Translations under genes and position numbers: made by a program
Part shown: positions 22,448-34,031 of the stretch, in pieces
Numbering within the stretch: the first letter of the stretch is position 1
How the letters are laid out: each line of letters opens with the position of its first letter
The notes under the pieces: generated by a model
What the model was told of the DNA's origin: nothing
Databases searched by the model: none
What the model saw: the letters and a program-made list of their open reading frames with translations, nothing else
NCBI GenBank assembly: GCA_026991605.1
Contig: JALXBG010000102.1
Location: forward strand, 1 to 51,567
Direction of reading: 5' to 3'
From: Sulfurovum sp.
GTDB lineage: Bacteria; Campylobacterota; Campylobacteria; Campylobacterales; Sulfurovaceae
DNA length: 51,567 nucleotides

Positions 22448-24628
22448 ATGAAACAACTCTTACAAAACCTAAAAACAGGTGAAATACTTTTAGAAGAAAT
22501 CCCTCTTCCCAACTGTGGTAGCAATGAAGTATTGATAAAAGTAGAAAGAAGTCTTATCTCTCCTGGTACAGAAAGAATGCTCCTAGAGTTTGGTAAGTCT
22601 TCATATTTACAAAAAGCAAGACAGCAGCCTGACAAAGTAAAAATGGTACTGGATAAAATAAAAACAGATGGGTTAGCTCCTACACTTGAAACTGTATTCT
22701 CAAAATTAGGGGAACCTATGCCTTTGGGCTATAACAGTGCAGGTATAGTTATGGAAATCGGATCAAACGTGACGGAGTTTAAAGTAGGAGACAAAGTTGT
22801 TTCAAATGGTGCACATAGTGAGATAGTTGTAGTTGGTAAAAACCTTGTAGCTAAAATACCTGATGAAGTAAGTTTTGATGAAGCGTCATTAACTGTTTTG
22901 GCATCTGTGGCCCTTCAAGGTGTGAGATTGGCTCAGCCAACACTTGGAGAGACATTCGTTGTGATTGGACTGGGGCTTTTGGGGCAAATAACACTTGACC
23001 TTTTAAAGGCAAATGGTTGTGAAGTTATTGGAGTAGATATCGATCAGGGAAAAGTTGATTTGGCTAAGTCAAATGGATATAAAGCACTGAACCCTCTGCA
23101 GGGTGAAGATCCGATAAATTATGTCAACCAACTCACAGATGAGATTGGTGTAGATGGTGTTATTATTACCGCTGCTGCCAAGTCCAATGGCCCGATAGAA
23201 CAAGCAGCAGAGATGGTGAGACGAAAAGGTCGTATCATCGCCGTAGGTGCTATTGGTATGGATATACCTAGACCTCCTTTTTATGCAAAAGAGATAGAGT
23301 TTTTTGTATCAAACTCATTTGGTCCAGGTAAGCATGACCCATTTTATGAAATAGATGGCAATGATTATCCTATTGGTTATGTGAGATGGACGGAAAATAG
23401 AAACTTTCAAGCAATCCTTTCCTTGCTTGCATCTGGATCGTTGGATTTCAAATATCTTTTAACACATCATTATAAGTTTGATGAAGCACCCAAGGCATAT
23501 GATGAGATTATGAACAATCGTGAGGCATTGGGTGTGGTGCTTGAGTATAACTCTGAAAAAGTAAAGATAGAAAAAAAAGTTGAGTTTGGAAAAGGGCAGA
23601 TAGTTAATTCTAGTGATGTGGGGGTCGGTATCATCGGTTCTGGTAATTTTACCAAATTGATAGTGCTTCCGAACTTAGCTAAAAGCAGTGCAAAACTTGT
23701 GGCTGTTTCTAGTGAGAAGGGACTCTCTTCTTCACTCGCTGGTAAAAAATTTGAAGCAGAGTATTCTACTACAGACTATAAAGAACTTATGCATGATACA
23801 AGCATCAATACTATCTTCATCACGACAAGACATAACAATCATGCAGACTTGGTCATCGAGTCTCTTGAAAATGGTAAACATGTCTTTGTAGAGAAGCCAT
23901 TGGCAGTAGATATGGAACAGTTGGCTCGTGTAACTGCATCTTATGAAAAGTTACTAAAGGTGAACAAAGCACCTCAATTAATGGTTGGTTTTAATAGACG
24001 ATTTTCTCCACATGCAGAATTTATGTATAAAAATGTTAGCGGGAGAAGTTCGGCATTAGCAATGAGTATGACGGTTAACGCTGGAGCATTACCAAAAGAT
24101 TTGTGGGTACATGAACCATCTCAGGGGGGCCGCATTATAGGTGAAGGATGTCATTGGATTGATTTAATGAGTTTTATGGCAAACAGTAAAGTAAAGAGTG
24201 TTCACTCAATCGCTATTGGGCAAGAGACAGAACAGGCTATTAAAAATGACAATGCTATTCTAAATCTAAAATTTGAAGATGGCTCTATAGGGACTTTACA
24301 ATATATCTCAGCAGGAAATAAATCATTTTCAAAAGAGAGATTGACACTTTTTTCTGAAGGTAAGGTGCTGGAGCTTGATAATTTCAAAAAGGTAAATGGA
24401 TTTGGTGTCCCTAACTTTAAGAAGATGGGACAAGATAAAGGACATCAGGCAGAGATGGTAGGATTTGTAGAAAACATCAAAAATGCTAAATCTCCAATGA
24501 TATCTTTTGACTCTTTGGTAAATACTACTTTGGTTACGTTTGCCCATGTGAAATCTCTGGAAGAAAATCGCGAAGTTTTTATCAGTGAGCTAGAAAGTGA
24601 GTTAAATGAGCTTGTCTCAAAAATATAG
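22448..24628 (+). CDS. bi-domain oxidoreductase (zinc-alcohol dehydrogenase-like plus Gfo/Idh/MocA)
   Basis: Fusion protein of 726 residues. The N-terminal half (about 1-370) is a medium-chain dehydrogenase with GYNSAGIVMEIGSNVTEFKVGDKV and a nucleotide-binding VVIGLGLLGQITLDLL. The C-terminal half (about 390-726) is a Gfo/Idh/MocA domain with VGIIGSGNFTKLIVLP, the catalytic EKP motif (HVFVEKPLAV) and GFNRRFSPH. Such two-headed proteins are common in O-antigen and capsule clusters, next to a heparinase-like gene as here; a role in oxidising or reducing a nucleotide-linked or lipid-linked sugar is assumed. Substrate unknown. The heparinase-like gene begins inside its 3' end. Confidence 0.88.
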   Translation: MKQLLQNLKTGEILLEEIPLPNCGSNEVLIKVERSLISPGTERMLLEFGKSSYLQKARQQPDKVKMVLDKIKTDGLAPTLETVFSKLGEPMPLGYNSAGIVMEIGSNVTEFKVGDKVVSNGAHSEIVVVGKNLVAKIPDEVSFDEASLTVLASVALQGVRLAQPTLGETFVVIGLGLLGQITLDLLKANGCEVIGVDIDQGKVDLAKSNGYKALNPLQGEDPINYVNQLTDEIGVDGVIITAAAKSNGPIEQAAEMVRRKGRIIAVGAIGMDIPRPPFYAKEIEFFVSNSFGPGKHDPFYEIDGNDYPIGYVRWTENRNFQAILSLLASGSLDFKYLLTHHYKFDEAPKAYDEIMNNREALGVVLEYNSEKVKIEKKVEFGKGQIVNSSDVGVGIIGSGNFTKLIVLPNLAKSSAKLVAVSSEKGLSSSLAGKKFEAEYSTTDYKELMHDTSINTIFITTRHNNHADLVIESLENGKHVFVEKPLAVDMEQLARVTASYEKLLKVNKAPQLMVGFNRRFSPHAEFMYKNVSGRSSALAMSMTVNAGALPKDLWVHEPSQGGRIIGEGCHWIDLMSFMANSKVKSVHSIAIGQETEQAIKNDNAILNLKFEDGSIGTLQYISAGNKSFSKERLTLFSEGKVLELDNFKKVNGFGVPNFKKMGQDKGHQAEMVGFVENIKNAKSPMISFDSLVNTTLVTFAHVKSLEENREVFISELESELNELVSKI

Positions 24629-26468
24629 CTCTATCTTTCAGTATGTCAAGCTGATGGGATTAGATTGGCTACTTTTTAGAATAAAATATCTGTGGATGCA
24701 AAAGAGTGGTCATTTTGATAAAGTCAACGACAAGATACTCAAAAAAATCGCATCGATAGAAACATCGAAGTTGACTATACCTAAACTCGGCTTGATCAAT
24801 AAAAATTTTAGAGGCACTAAAATATTTCTACAAAGAGCAGATTTTGCCATAGATGGGAAAATATATGCTTTTTCTCATGAATACTTTGACTATCAGGACA
24901 AAGGAATAATAGCCTGGAATATGAATCCTGTTACGAAGGTAAAAGCCGATACTACTTTAAACTGGAATAGACTTCCTGATTTTGGAGAGTATGGGGATAT
25001 CAAACTCATTTGGGAAGCATCAAGATTTCCACAAGTATATAGTTTTATCAATGCCTATGCTGCAACAAAAGATGAAAAGTATGCCAAGGCTTGTTTGAAA
25101 CAGATGGTTGCGTGGATCGATGCTAACCCTTATCCTAAAGGGGTTAACTATAAATGTGGTCAAGAGATTACTTTTCGCCTGATAGCATGGATGGTGGGGA
25201 TTGATTATTTTAGGGACTTTTTATCTTATGAAGATGAAGCAAAAATTGTTCGAAATATCTATGCTTCAGTGTTGCGCATCGATGCAAATATCGACTATGC
25301 TGCGCGTGCAGTAAAAAACAACCATTCACTTAGTGAAGCTACAGGGTTAATACTGTTTGGGCTCTATTTTAAACAGTTTGATGAGTCAAAGCGGCTTCTC
25401 AAAAAAGGGGTAAAATATCTTCAAAAAGAGAGTGCCTATCAAATCTATCGAGATGGTTCTTATATTCAACACTCTTTTACTTATCAGCGGTTGGCTTTGG
25501 ATGTCTTGTCCTTTGTTATTATGTTAGCTCAAAAAAAAGAGTTTTCATTGCCAACGGAAGTACAAGATAGACATAAAAAAATGATACATTTTTTAAACAG
25601 CTTTATGCAAAAAGATGGTTGGCTACCAAACTACGGAAGCAATGACGGGGCAAATCTCTTTCCTGTATCTGATAGCGACTACCGTGATTTTAGGCCAAGC
25701 TTGAACTTTGCTTCCGTGTTGGCAAAGGGAAGTATAATTTATAAAGGAAACAGTGCACTATCCGAGCTTTTTGGGTTTGATACTACTAAGCAGCAGAGTC
25801 TAGAAAAAATACAACAATTTGATGTTGGTGGATATTATATATTAGAAAATGACAATACATTTGTTTTTACGCGTTGTCATAGTTATAGAGACAGACCAGC
25901 CCAAAATGATATGCTGCATGCAGATATATGGCATAGAGGAAAAAATATATTTTGTGATGCAGGGTCTTTCTCTTATAATACAGATAAAAAATTTAAAAAC
26001 AATTTCAATGGAACGATAGGGCATAACACTATCATGATAGATGATGAGAATCAGATGGAACAGGTATTAAATTTTGGTTGGGCAAATTGGACTAAATCTA
26101 AAATGCTAAAATTTAATGATAATGTTTTTCAAGGTGAACACTACGGGTATCAAAAAAAGTATGGTACACTCTGCAATAGAACTATAATATTAAAAGATAA
26201 TGAGATGAAAACTGTAGATAAAATCTCATCGATACAGAGAAATATAAATATAAAACAGATTTGGAATACGCAAGAAAAAATAGAGGTGATAGATGCGTAT
26301 ACTGTAAAGGTTGATACTTGCATAGTAAAATCAAATTACCCCATTAATATAGAAGCGTCATACATCTCAGATTATTATAATAGTTATAAAACTGGAGCAA
26401 AACTTGTTATAGAAACAAATAGTGATAAAGATGTAGAAATAGAAACGATTATGGAGTTTTTAAAATGA
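24606..26468 (+). CDS. heparinase II/III-like protein without signal peptide
   Basis: Protein of 620 residues. The N-terminal half is an alpha-helical toroid with KNNHSLSEATGL, the conserved catalytic-site region of alginate lyase-like proteins; the C-terminal half has the heparinase II/III segment NDMLHADIWHRGKNIFCDAGSFSYN and IGHNTIMIDDENQ. Known relatives are polysaccharide lyases that cleave uronic-acid polymers. No signal peptide is evident, so it should be cytoplasmic or membrane-associated, which is odd for a degradative lyase. In this context it may edit or process a uronate-containing (for example ManNAcA) intermediate. It overlaps the upstream oxidoreductase gene by 23 bases and the next GT4 gene by 4 bases. 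Confidence 0.85.
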   Translation: MSLSQKYSSIFQYVKLMGLDWLLFRIKYLWMQKSGHFDKVNDKILKKIASIETSKLTIPKLGLINKNFRGTKIFLQRADFAIDGKIYAFSHEYFDYQDKGIIAWNMNPVTKVKADTTLNWNRLPDFGEYGDIKLIWEASRFPQVYSFINAYAATKDEKYAKACLKQMVAWIDANPYPKGVNYKCGQEITFRLIAWMVGIDYFRDFLSYEDEAKIVRNIYASVLRIDANIDYAARAVKNNHSLSEATGLILFGLYFKQFDESKRLLKKGVKYLQKESAYQIYRDGSYIQHSFTYQRLALDVLSFVIMLAQKKEFSLPTEVQDRHKKMIHFLNSFMQKDGWLPNYGSNDGANLFPVSDSDYRDFRPSLNFASVLAKGSIIYKGNSALSELFGFDTTKQQSLEKIQQFDVGGYYILENDNTFVFTRCHSYRDRPAQNDMLHADIWHRGKNIFCDAGSFSYNTDKKFKNNFNGTIGHNTIMIDDENQMEQVLNFGWANWTKSKMLKFNDNVFQGEHYGYQKKYGTLCNRTIILKDNEMKTVDKISSIQRNINIKQIWNTQEKIEVIDAYTVKVDTCIVKSNYPINIEASYISDYYNSYKTGAKLVIETNSDKDVEIETIMEFLK

Positions 26469-27694
26469 GAATAGTACTTTTTCATCAGTATTTTTTAGGT
26501 AAAAATGATCCTGGTGGTTCACGATGGAACGAGTTGACAAGCTTTTTTTCAAAGAAAGAAAATTTTATTATTGATGTTGTCGCAGGTAATATACACTATG
26601 CTACAGGAAAACAAATATCTCCAAAACTATGGTCTAACAAAGAAATAGTAGATGACAATATAACCTTATATAGGACTTGGACTTATGCAGGGTATAACAG
26701 CAATTTTATAGGCAGAGTCATAGGCTATCTCTCCTATACTTTTTCATCTTTAATAAAATCTATAATGCTAAAAAAACCTAATATTATTATTATTACTTCT
26801 CCCTCTATTTTTGTCGGAATCTCTGCTATTATTCTTTCTAAAATAAAAAATGTTCCTTTTATCCTAGAAGTTCGAGATCTTTGGCCGGAATCGGCTGTTG
26901 CTACAGGGGTATTGAATAATAAAGTACTGTTAAATATTTTATATTGGCTTGAATACAAATTATATAAGCTGAGTAAAAAAATCGTAGTGCTTACACCTGC
27001 ATTTAAAGACAATATTGAAGCAAGGTTTCCAGAGTTCATCGGTAAAATTGAGATTATTACGAACGGGGCAGATTTTAGTATCATGAATAGTGATACCCAA
27101 CGTAAAAAAATTCGAGAACAGAACCGATGGAATAACAAACAGGTATTTGCCTATTTTGGAGCGCATGGTTTAGCCAATGATTTAGTGCAAGTCATAGATG
27201 TAGCTAAAGCAATGCAACAGAATACAGATGTTTTGTTTGTCCTTATAGGTGATGGGATGCAGAAGAAATTGTTACAAAATAAAGCAAAAAAATATAAACT
27301 AAATAATTTACAATTTATTGATTCTGTCCCTAAAAATGAGGTAGTTAATTATATAAATGCTGCTGATATTTGTATGGCAATCTTGAAAAAAACAGATACA
27401 TTTAAAACGGTATATCCCAATAAAGTATTTGATTATATGAGTTGCAAAAAGCCTGTACTTGTTACTATAGATGGGATTACCAGAACATTAATAGAAAGTG
27501 CACAATGTGGTTTGTATTCAGAACCAGAAAACTTACAAGATTTTATAAAGACTGTCCAAAAATTTTCTAAAATGAATAAAGAACAATTATTGTTATTGGG
27601 TAAAAATGGGTTTGAATATGTTAAAGATCATTTTGACAGAGAAAAGCTAGCGGAACGCTATATTAAAATTATTAAAGATGTTGTAAATGATTAA
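26465..27694 (+). CDS. glycosyltransferase family 4 (WbuB-like)
   Basis: GT-B glycosyltransferase of 409 residues. The N-terminal domain has [19 protein letters not shown] and [17 protein letters not shown], typical of WbuB-like transferases; the C-terminal domain has [20 protein letters not shown] and [15 protein letters not shown] at the nucleotide-sugar site. WbuB-type enzymes add a second sugar to the lipid-linked first sugar. Directly upstream of pglC, it is the best candidate for the second transferase after bacillosamine, filling the place of PglA. It overlaps pglC by 8 bases. Donor sugar not known. Confidence 0.88.
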   Translation: MRIVLFHQYFLGKNDPGGSRWNELTSFFSKKENFIIDVVAGNIHYATGKQISPKLWSNKEIVDDNITLYRTWTYAGYNSNFIGRVIGYLSYTFSSLIKSIMLKKPNIIIITSPSIFVGISAIILSKIKNVPFILEVRDLWPESAVATGVLNNKVLLNILYWLEYKLYKLSKKIVVLTPAFKDNIEARFPEFIGKIEIITNGADFSIMNSDTQRKKIREQNRWNNKQVFAYFGAHGLANDLVQVIDVAKAMQQNTDVLFVLIGDGMQKKLLQNKAKKYKLNNLQFIDSVPKNEVVNYINAADICMAILKKTDTFKTVYPNKVFDYMSCKKPVLVTIDGITRTLIESAQCGLYSEPENLQDFIKTVQKFSKMNKEQLLLLGKNGFEYVKDHFDREKLAERYIKIIKDVVND

Positions 27695-28286
27695 AAGATT
27701 TTTTGATATATTACTAGCAATAATTTTAATTATATTATTTTCACCATTTTATATTATCGTGGCTGTATTGATACTCATTAAAATGGGAAGACCGATACTC
27801 TTTAGACAAAAAAGACCTGGATATAAAGAAAAAATATTTGGCATATACAAATTTAGAACTATGACAAATGAAAAAGATGAAGAGGGTAATTTATTGCCAG
27901 ATAACCAGCGTTTGGTGGGGGTAGGTAAATTCATACGTAGTACCTCACTTGATGAGTTGCCTCAACTTTTTAATGTGCTCAAAGGAGATATGAGTTTTGT
28001 AGGTCCTCGGCCACTGCTCATAGAGTATCTTCCCCTCTATAACGAGAGACAAAAAAAACGTCATGATGTCAAACCAGGCATCACGGGGTGGGCACAGGTC
28101 AATGGACGGAATGCCATAAGCTGGGAGCAGAAGTTCGAGTATGATGTATGGTATGTGGAGCATCACTCCTTTTGGCTAGATATGAAGATACTCTGGAGGA
28201 CATTTTTGAAAGTTATGAAACGAAGTGATATAAGTTCAGATAGTTCAGTAACCATGGAAAAATTTGAAGGTAGTAAAACTTATTGA
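27687..28286 (+). CDS. pglC: undecaprenyl phosphate bacillosamine-1-phosphate transferase
   Basis: Monotopic phosphoglycosyltransferase of 199 residues, the minimal size of C. jejuni PglC. Residues 1-35 form the re-entrant membrane segment [22 protein letters not shown]; the catalytic Asp-Glu pair is in [27 protein letters not shown], and [22 protein letters not shown] matches PglC closely. It transfers phospho-diacetylbacillosamine from UDP to undecaprenyl phosphate, starting the glycan. Its neighbours pglD, pglE and pglF support that substrate. A toxin-antitoxin module follows directly, its promoter overlapping the last codons of pglC. Confidence 0.92.
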   Translation: MIKRFFDILLAIILIILFSPFYIIVAVLILIKMGRPILFRQKRPGYKEKIFGIYKFRTMTNEKDEEGNLLPDNQRLVGVGKFIRSTSLDELPQLFNVLKGDMSFVGPRPLLIEYLPLYNERQKKRHDVKPGITGWAQVNGRNAISWEQKFEYDVWYVEHHSFWLDMKILWRTFLKVMKRSDISSDSSVTMEKFEGSKTY

Positions 28287-28311
28287 CTTTGCATCCCTTT
28301 TGGGATATAAT
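28283..28311 (+). promoter_or_regulatory. sigma70-type promoter with built-in operator for the relB/yafQ module
   Basis: TTGACT (28283-28288), a 17-base spacer and TATAAT (28306-28311) form a near-consensus promoter, beginning in the last codons of pglC. Within the spacer ATCCC (28293-28297) and GGGAT (28302-28306) form an inverted repeat around TTTT, well placed for autoregulation by the antitoxin. The TA genes therefore have independent control inside the glycan locus. Confidence 0.8.
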
Positions 28312-28330
28312 TAATAAAAAAGGATACACT

Positions 28331-28588
28331 ATGCCTAAAACACAAACAACCATCCGTTTAGAAGAGAATGATTATAAAGAAGCACGAGAAATATTGGAAT
28401 ACATTGGTATGAGCTATGCACAGGCAGTCAATATGTTTAACCGTATGATTGTTCTGGAAAGAGGACTGCCTTTTGAAGCCAAGATACCCAATAAGACAAC
28501 CAAAAAAGCGATGAAAGAGGCACTAGAAGGTACAAATCTTGAAGAGATTACTTTGGATGATCTGAAGGTAGAGAGAAATGTCTCTTAG
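28331..28588 (+). CDS. RelB/DinJ-family antitoxin
   Basis: Antitoxin of 85 residues with an N-terminal ribbon-helix-helix DNA-binding segment TQTTIRLEENDYKEAREILEYIG and the DinJ-type continuation SYAQAVNMFNRMIVLERGLPFE, then an acidic C-terminal toxin-binding tail. ATG 28331 is chosen because it follows AAAAAGGA and begins with the family core; a longer in-frame ATG at 28283 overlaps the promoter. It overlaps the toxin gene by 11 bases and should repress the promoter at 28283-28311 as antitoxin-toxin complex. Confidence 0.9.
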   Translation: MPKTQTTIRLEENDYKEAREILEYIGMSYAQAVNMFNRMIVLERGLPFEAKIPNKTTKKAMKEALEGTNLEEITLDDLKVERNVS

Positions 28589-28850
28589 TTTGCAACGACA
28601 TAAACAATTTAAAAAAGATATACTCAAAGTAAAATTGACAGATACTCAGTATGCTAAATTTATTCGTTTTGTTGCATTGGCTATGGAAGGAGAATCTTTA
28701 CCTGCTGAATCAAAAGATCATGCTTTGACTGGTAAATGGAAAGGTTGTAGAGAACTGTATTTAGGTGGAGATATGCTCCTAATATACACCGTGACAGAAA
28801 ATAGTATAATCTTAATTCGTATTGGTTCACATTCACAATTATTCAATTAG
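28578..28850 (+). CDS. YafQ-family mRNA interferase toxin
   Basis: Toxin of 90 residues from the RelE/YafQ family. The signature DHALTGKWKGCRELYLGGDMLLIYTV and the C-terminal RIGSHSQLF, with the likely catalytic His85, match YafQ, which cleaves ribosome-bound mRNA. The frame is intact and all recognisable motifs are present, so it is probably active. It overlaps the antitoxin gene and ends 22 bases before pglD. Confidence 0.92.
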   Translation: MSLSLQRHKQFKKDILKVKLTDTQYAKFIRFVALAMEGESLPAESKDHALTGKWKGCRELYLGGDMLLIYTVTENSIILIRIGSHSQLFN

Positions 28851-28872
28851 GTAATATAATGGTGCAAAAGAG

Positions 28873-30572
<1,700 letters not shown>

Positions 30573-32189
30573 ATGGTTTCCCATGGATTAAAAGAACAAA
30601 TAATATTTTATGTATTCATGAGCCTAGGACTCTTAGCTGTTCTTTTGTCTTCCCCCTTTTTACGTTATCCATATGATATGATTTACCATCTTATGGTGAT
30701 AGATGATTTTTATGTACAACTGACACACCCCATACAAAAAATGGTAGGAATCTGGACAAATGATATTTACTTCATGATACCAAGTGGTGGTTATGAATCG
30801 ATAGAGTTCGCACGTCCTCGGTTTTTATGGCATTATATATGGGCATATCTATTTTACTTGTTTGACATAGACAGTACACAAATGTTTTTACGTGCGAAGA
30901 TTATTCACGTGATACAGACCTATATAAGTTTGTTTTCTATCTACTACTTTTCGAAAGTGGTGATAAGAAATACGTTTAAAACAATAAATAGTCTCACAGT
31001 AAAATGGCTCTCTTTTTGGTCCGTTGTTATCTGGCTTACTATATACGCAACTTTTTCTGCTGCCTATCACCAAGTTTGGTTGATGTGGTATTCGGTCAAT
31101 TATCAGATTACCTTGCCGCTGTTTTGGTATATGTTGGGCCTTACACTGGTGTTGTTACTTGAAGAGACATCATGGAAGACAAGAGTGTTTTTTGCGTTGC
31201 AAATAGTGCTGTTGTCTCGGTTTATGTTACAAGTACACTCTATGGAGTTTTTGTATTATCTGATGCACCTTTCAGTATTTGGTTTGGTGTTTATAGATAA
31301 AATCTATCTATTGGCTAAAAGATATCTTTACATTGTTCTTCCTGTGGTTTTGGCAATGGTATACATGGCTAAACATTATCAACCTGAGAAATCTCAAATT
31401 TTTAATTATCTCTCAATAGAAAAACTTCCTGAACTTTATGATAAGATTATGCAACAGGGGTTATATCTTATCAATGGCTATAATAGAGCTTTTTCTTCTG
31501 TCAACGAACTGATGGTTTTTATTGGTGTTTTGGGAGGTCTATTTTTATTGTATCAACTTTATTTGAACATGTATAAAAAAATAGATACACATATTAATAT
31601 TAGAATGCTCATCTATATAACATTGACATCTTTGTTTGTACTTATACCACTTTATCAGTTTAGTGGAGGATTGTTTTCTATGATTACCAAAACAATGGTA
31701 GTTAACAGACTTTACTACAGTGCCTCATTGTTTGTTTTGCTCCCAATGATTACTTACTATGTACTTCAAAAATATAATTTTAAATATACACATATATTTA
31801 TTTTGTCATCTTTGATTTTGGTGACGGTATTTTCTAGGTATACCGATACAATGCATCATAACTATTATAAAAATATACAATCAATCAAAAATAGTTTTTA
31901 TGAGAGAAAGGTTGGGTTTAATCTTTCTTCTAAACAGATAGAAGAGATAGGGGAGAGACTTAAAAATGATAAAGCAAATAACATAACCGGCAGCCCCATC
32001 TGTTACTATGCCCGTGCAGATATTGCCTTTGTTATTAAGTATATTTTTCATAAAAATGTCTACTGGAAAGGAAGAAGAAGAAACCCTAATTATATAAAAA
32101 TGTATGAAAAACATAAAAGGGATAAAAACTTTAAACATATTTTATTTGAGACACCTAAAGGTTTCCCTCATTACACCCCTTATACCTAA
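30573..32189 (+). CDS. polytopic membrane protein of unknown function (GT-C-like?)
   Basis: Protein of 538 residues with about 10-11 predicted transmembrane helices and a C-terminal soluble tail of about 100 residues that is rich in basic and aromatic residues. The first periplasmic loop after helix 1 begins RYPYDMIYHLMVIDDFYVQL, whose acidic pair recalls the catalytic aspartates in the first loop of GT-C glycosyltransferases. No named family was recognised. It lies between pglE and pglF, starting at the base after the pglE stop, and is followed by 66 bases with a possible -10 (TATAAT at 32213-32218). A GT-C transferase, polymerase or phosphoethanolamine-type enzyme are all possible. Confidence 0.6.
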   Translation: MVSHGLKEQIIFYVFMSLGLLAVLLSSPFLRYPYDMIYHLMVIDDFYVQLTHPIQKMVGIWTNDIYFMIPSGGYESIEFARPRFLWHYIWAYLFYLFDIDSTQMFLRAKIIHVIQTYISLFSIYYFSKVVIRNTFKTINSLTVKWLSFWSVVIWLTIYATFSAAYHQVWLMWYSVNYQITLPLFWYMLGLTLVLLLEETSWKTRVFFALQIVLLSRFMLQVHSMEFLYYLMHLSVFGLVFIDKIYLLAKRYLYIVLPVVLAMVYMAKHYQPEKSQIFNYLSIEKLPELYDKIMQQGLYLINGYNRAFSSVNELMVFIGVLGGLFLLYQLYLNMYKKIDTHINIRMLIYITLTSLFVLIPLYQFSGGLFSMITKTMVVNRLYYSASLFVLLPMITYYVLQKYNFKYTHIFILSSLILVTVFSRYTDTMHHNYYKNIQSIKNSFYERKVGFNLSSKQIEEIGERLKNDKANNITGSPICYYARADIAFVIKYIFHKNVYWKGRRRNPNYIKMYEKHKRDKNFKHILFETPKGFPHYTPYT

Positions 32190-32255
32190 TCTATCCAATA
32201 CATAAAATAGTATATAATACGCAAAGAATAGAAGTGAGACAGAGGATAAAAATAG

Positions 32256-33989
32256 ATGCATATAGATAAACGTTTTTTAAACATTTTGGTCATTATTTGT
32301 CTCTCTTTTCTTACTTTTTCTTGGACTTTTTGGATATTTCATCAACCATTTCTTCTCAAAGTTGTTCTTACTGTTATTGTCCTGCGACTTATTGCCTCTG
32401 TGGTTATGTTTAAAGATTTTTCTCTCTCTTGGAGTAAAGCATCCCAAAAAACATTTCTCATGAAGAGTATCGTCTATTTTGTGGCATTTGCGATGTACGT
32501 ACCTATTTTTTATGGTAAAGTCTATATCAGTTTTTTTGTTGCAGAACTTTTTGTGTATCTTTTTGCTATTAATTTTTTGATGTATGGTTACTATTTTTTT
32601 ATCAACAAGAGTCAGGTATCAAAAACCAAAACGGTGGCTATTTATGGAGCAGGGAAAGCAGGCTTGAAATTGGCAGAAGAATTTTCTCCTACAGCCTATA
32701 AAGTCAAGTATTTTATCGATGATGATTCTTCTTTGCAAAAAAGAAGTATTGATGGTATACCTATTATTTCAAAAGAAAAACTCAAATCCAAATTGATAGA
32801 TAGAAAACTGGATCTTCTTGTGATAGCGATGCCTTCAGCATCTACAGTACGCATTAAAGAAATTTACGAACGGCTCAATGATTATTTTTATGAAATTAAG
32901 GTGTTGCCTTCTATGGATAATATACTTATAGATAAACCTTTTTCTTCACAGTTAAAAGAAGTTTCAGTCAGTGATTTACTTGCCAGACATCCTCAAGATT
33001 TAGATAAGGGTATGATCTCTATTTTTATCAAAAATAAAACCATTCTTATTACTGGTGCAGGAGGAAGCATAGGGTCAGAGATTGTAAGGCAGTGTGTAAA
33101 GTTTGGAGCAAAAAAACTTATCTTACTTGACCACAGTGAGTTTAACCTTTACCAGATAGAACAGGAGATAGGTGATAAAGCAGATGTGGTGTGTGTGATG
33201 CAATCGGTTGTACATAAAGAACAACTTCAAAAGACATTTGCAGTGTACCATCCGGAAATAGTGATACATGCAGCAGCATACAAACATGTACCTATGGTTG
33301 AAGCCAATATGGAAGAGGGAATTCTTAATAATATTATTGGCACTAAAAATACTATTGATGTGGCTATTGAGAATAATGTGGAGAAATTTATTCTTATCAG
33401 TACAGATAAAGCAGTACGTCCTACCAATGTTATGGGGGCTACAAAAAGGATTTGTGAACTTTATGCTCAGAATTCAAATGGACATGGTACAGATATTGTG
33501 GCAGTACGTTTTGGTAATGTATTGGGTTCAAGTGGTTCTGTGATACCTAAATTTAAACAGCAAATTGAAAATGGTCAAAATATTACAGTGACGCATCCTG
33601 ATATTACGCGCTACTTTATGCTTATTCCGGAAGCTTGTGAGCTTGTGCTGCAAGCAGGAGCCATTGGTAAAGGTGGAGAGATATTTATATTGGATATGGG
33701 AGAACCCATTAAGATAGTAGATTTGGCACAAAAAATGATAGACTTAAGCGGACGTGAGGATATAGAGATAGAATTTACAGGATTAAGACCGGGAGAGAAA
33801 CTCTACGAAGAGTTACTTATCGATGATAGTGATATGCATACGGAGTATCAGTCTATCACAGTTGCGTCACCTACTCAATACAATATAGAGACACTCAATA
33901 AAGACATTGATCAATTACTTTGTGAAGATGATATACTTAAAGCTTTAAAAAAGATAGTCCCTGAATTTACACATAAAGCAAACAAATAA
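32256..33989 (+). CDS. pglF: membrane-bound UDP-GlcNAc 4,6-dehydratase (retaining)
   Basis: Protein of 577 residues of the PglF/WbpM type. Four N-terminal transmembrane helices (about 1-120) are followed by a first Rossmann domain (VAIYGAGKAGLKLAEE) and the catalytic short-chain dehydrogenase domain with TGAGGSIGSEIVRQC, ILISTDKAV and MGATKR, where methionine replaces the usual tyrosine as in this family. It makes UDP-4-keto-6-deoxy-GlcNAc for the bacillosamine branch. It is distinct from PseB further on, the inverting enzyme of the pseudaminic acid branch. Length is as for C. jejuni PglF. Confidence 0.94.
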   Translation: MHIDKRFLNILVIICLSFLTFSWTFWIFHQPFLLKVVLTVIVLRLIASVVMFKDFSLSWSKASQKTFLMKSIVYFVAFAMYVPIFYGKVYISFFVAELFVYLFAINFLMYGYYFFINKSQVSKTKTVAIYGAGKAGLKLAEEFSPTAYKVKYFIDDDSSLQKRSIDGIPIISKEKLKSKLIDRKLDLLVIAMPSASTVRIKEIYERLNDYFYEIKVLPSMDNILIDKPFSSQLKEVSVSDLLARHPQDLDKGMISIFIKNKTILITGAGGSIGSEIVRQCVKFGAKKLILLDHSEFNLYQIEQEIGDKADVVCVMQSVVHKEQLQKTFAVYHPEIVIHAAAYKHVPMVEANMEEGILNNIIGTKNTIDVAIENNVEKFILISTDKAVRPTNVMGATKRICELYAQNSNGHGTDIVAVRFGNVLGSSGSVIPKFKQQIENGQNITVTHPDITRYFMLIPEACELVLQAGAIGKGGEIFILDMGEPIKIVDLAQKMIDLSGREDIEIEFTGLRPGEKLYEELLIDDSDMHTEYQSITVASPTQYNIETLNKDIDQLLCEDDILKALKKIVPEFTHKANK

Positions 33990-34031
33990 GTATGAAGATG
34001 TTAAGATACTAGACATAAATAAGAGGTGAAA

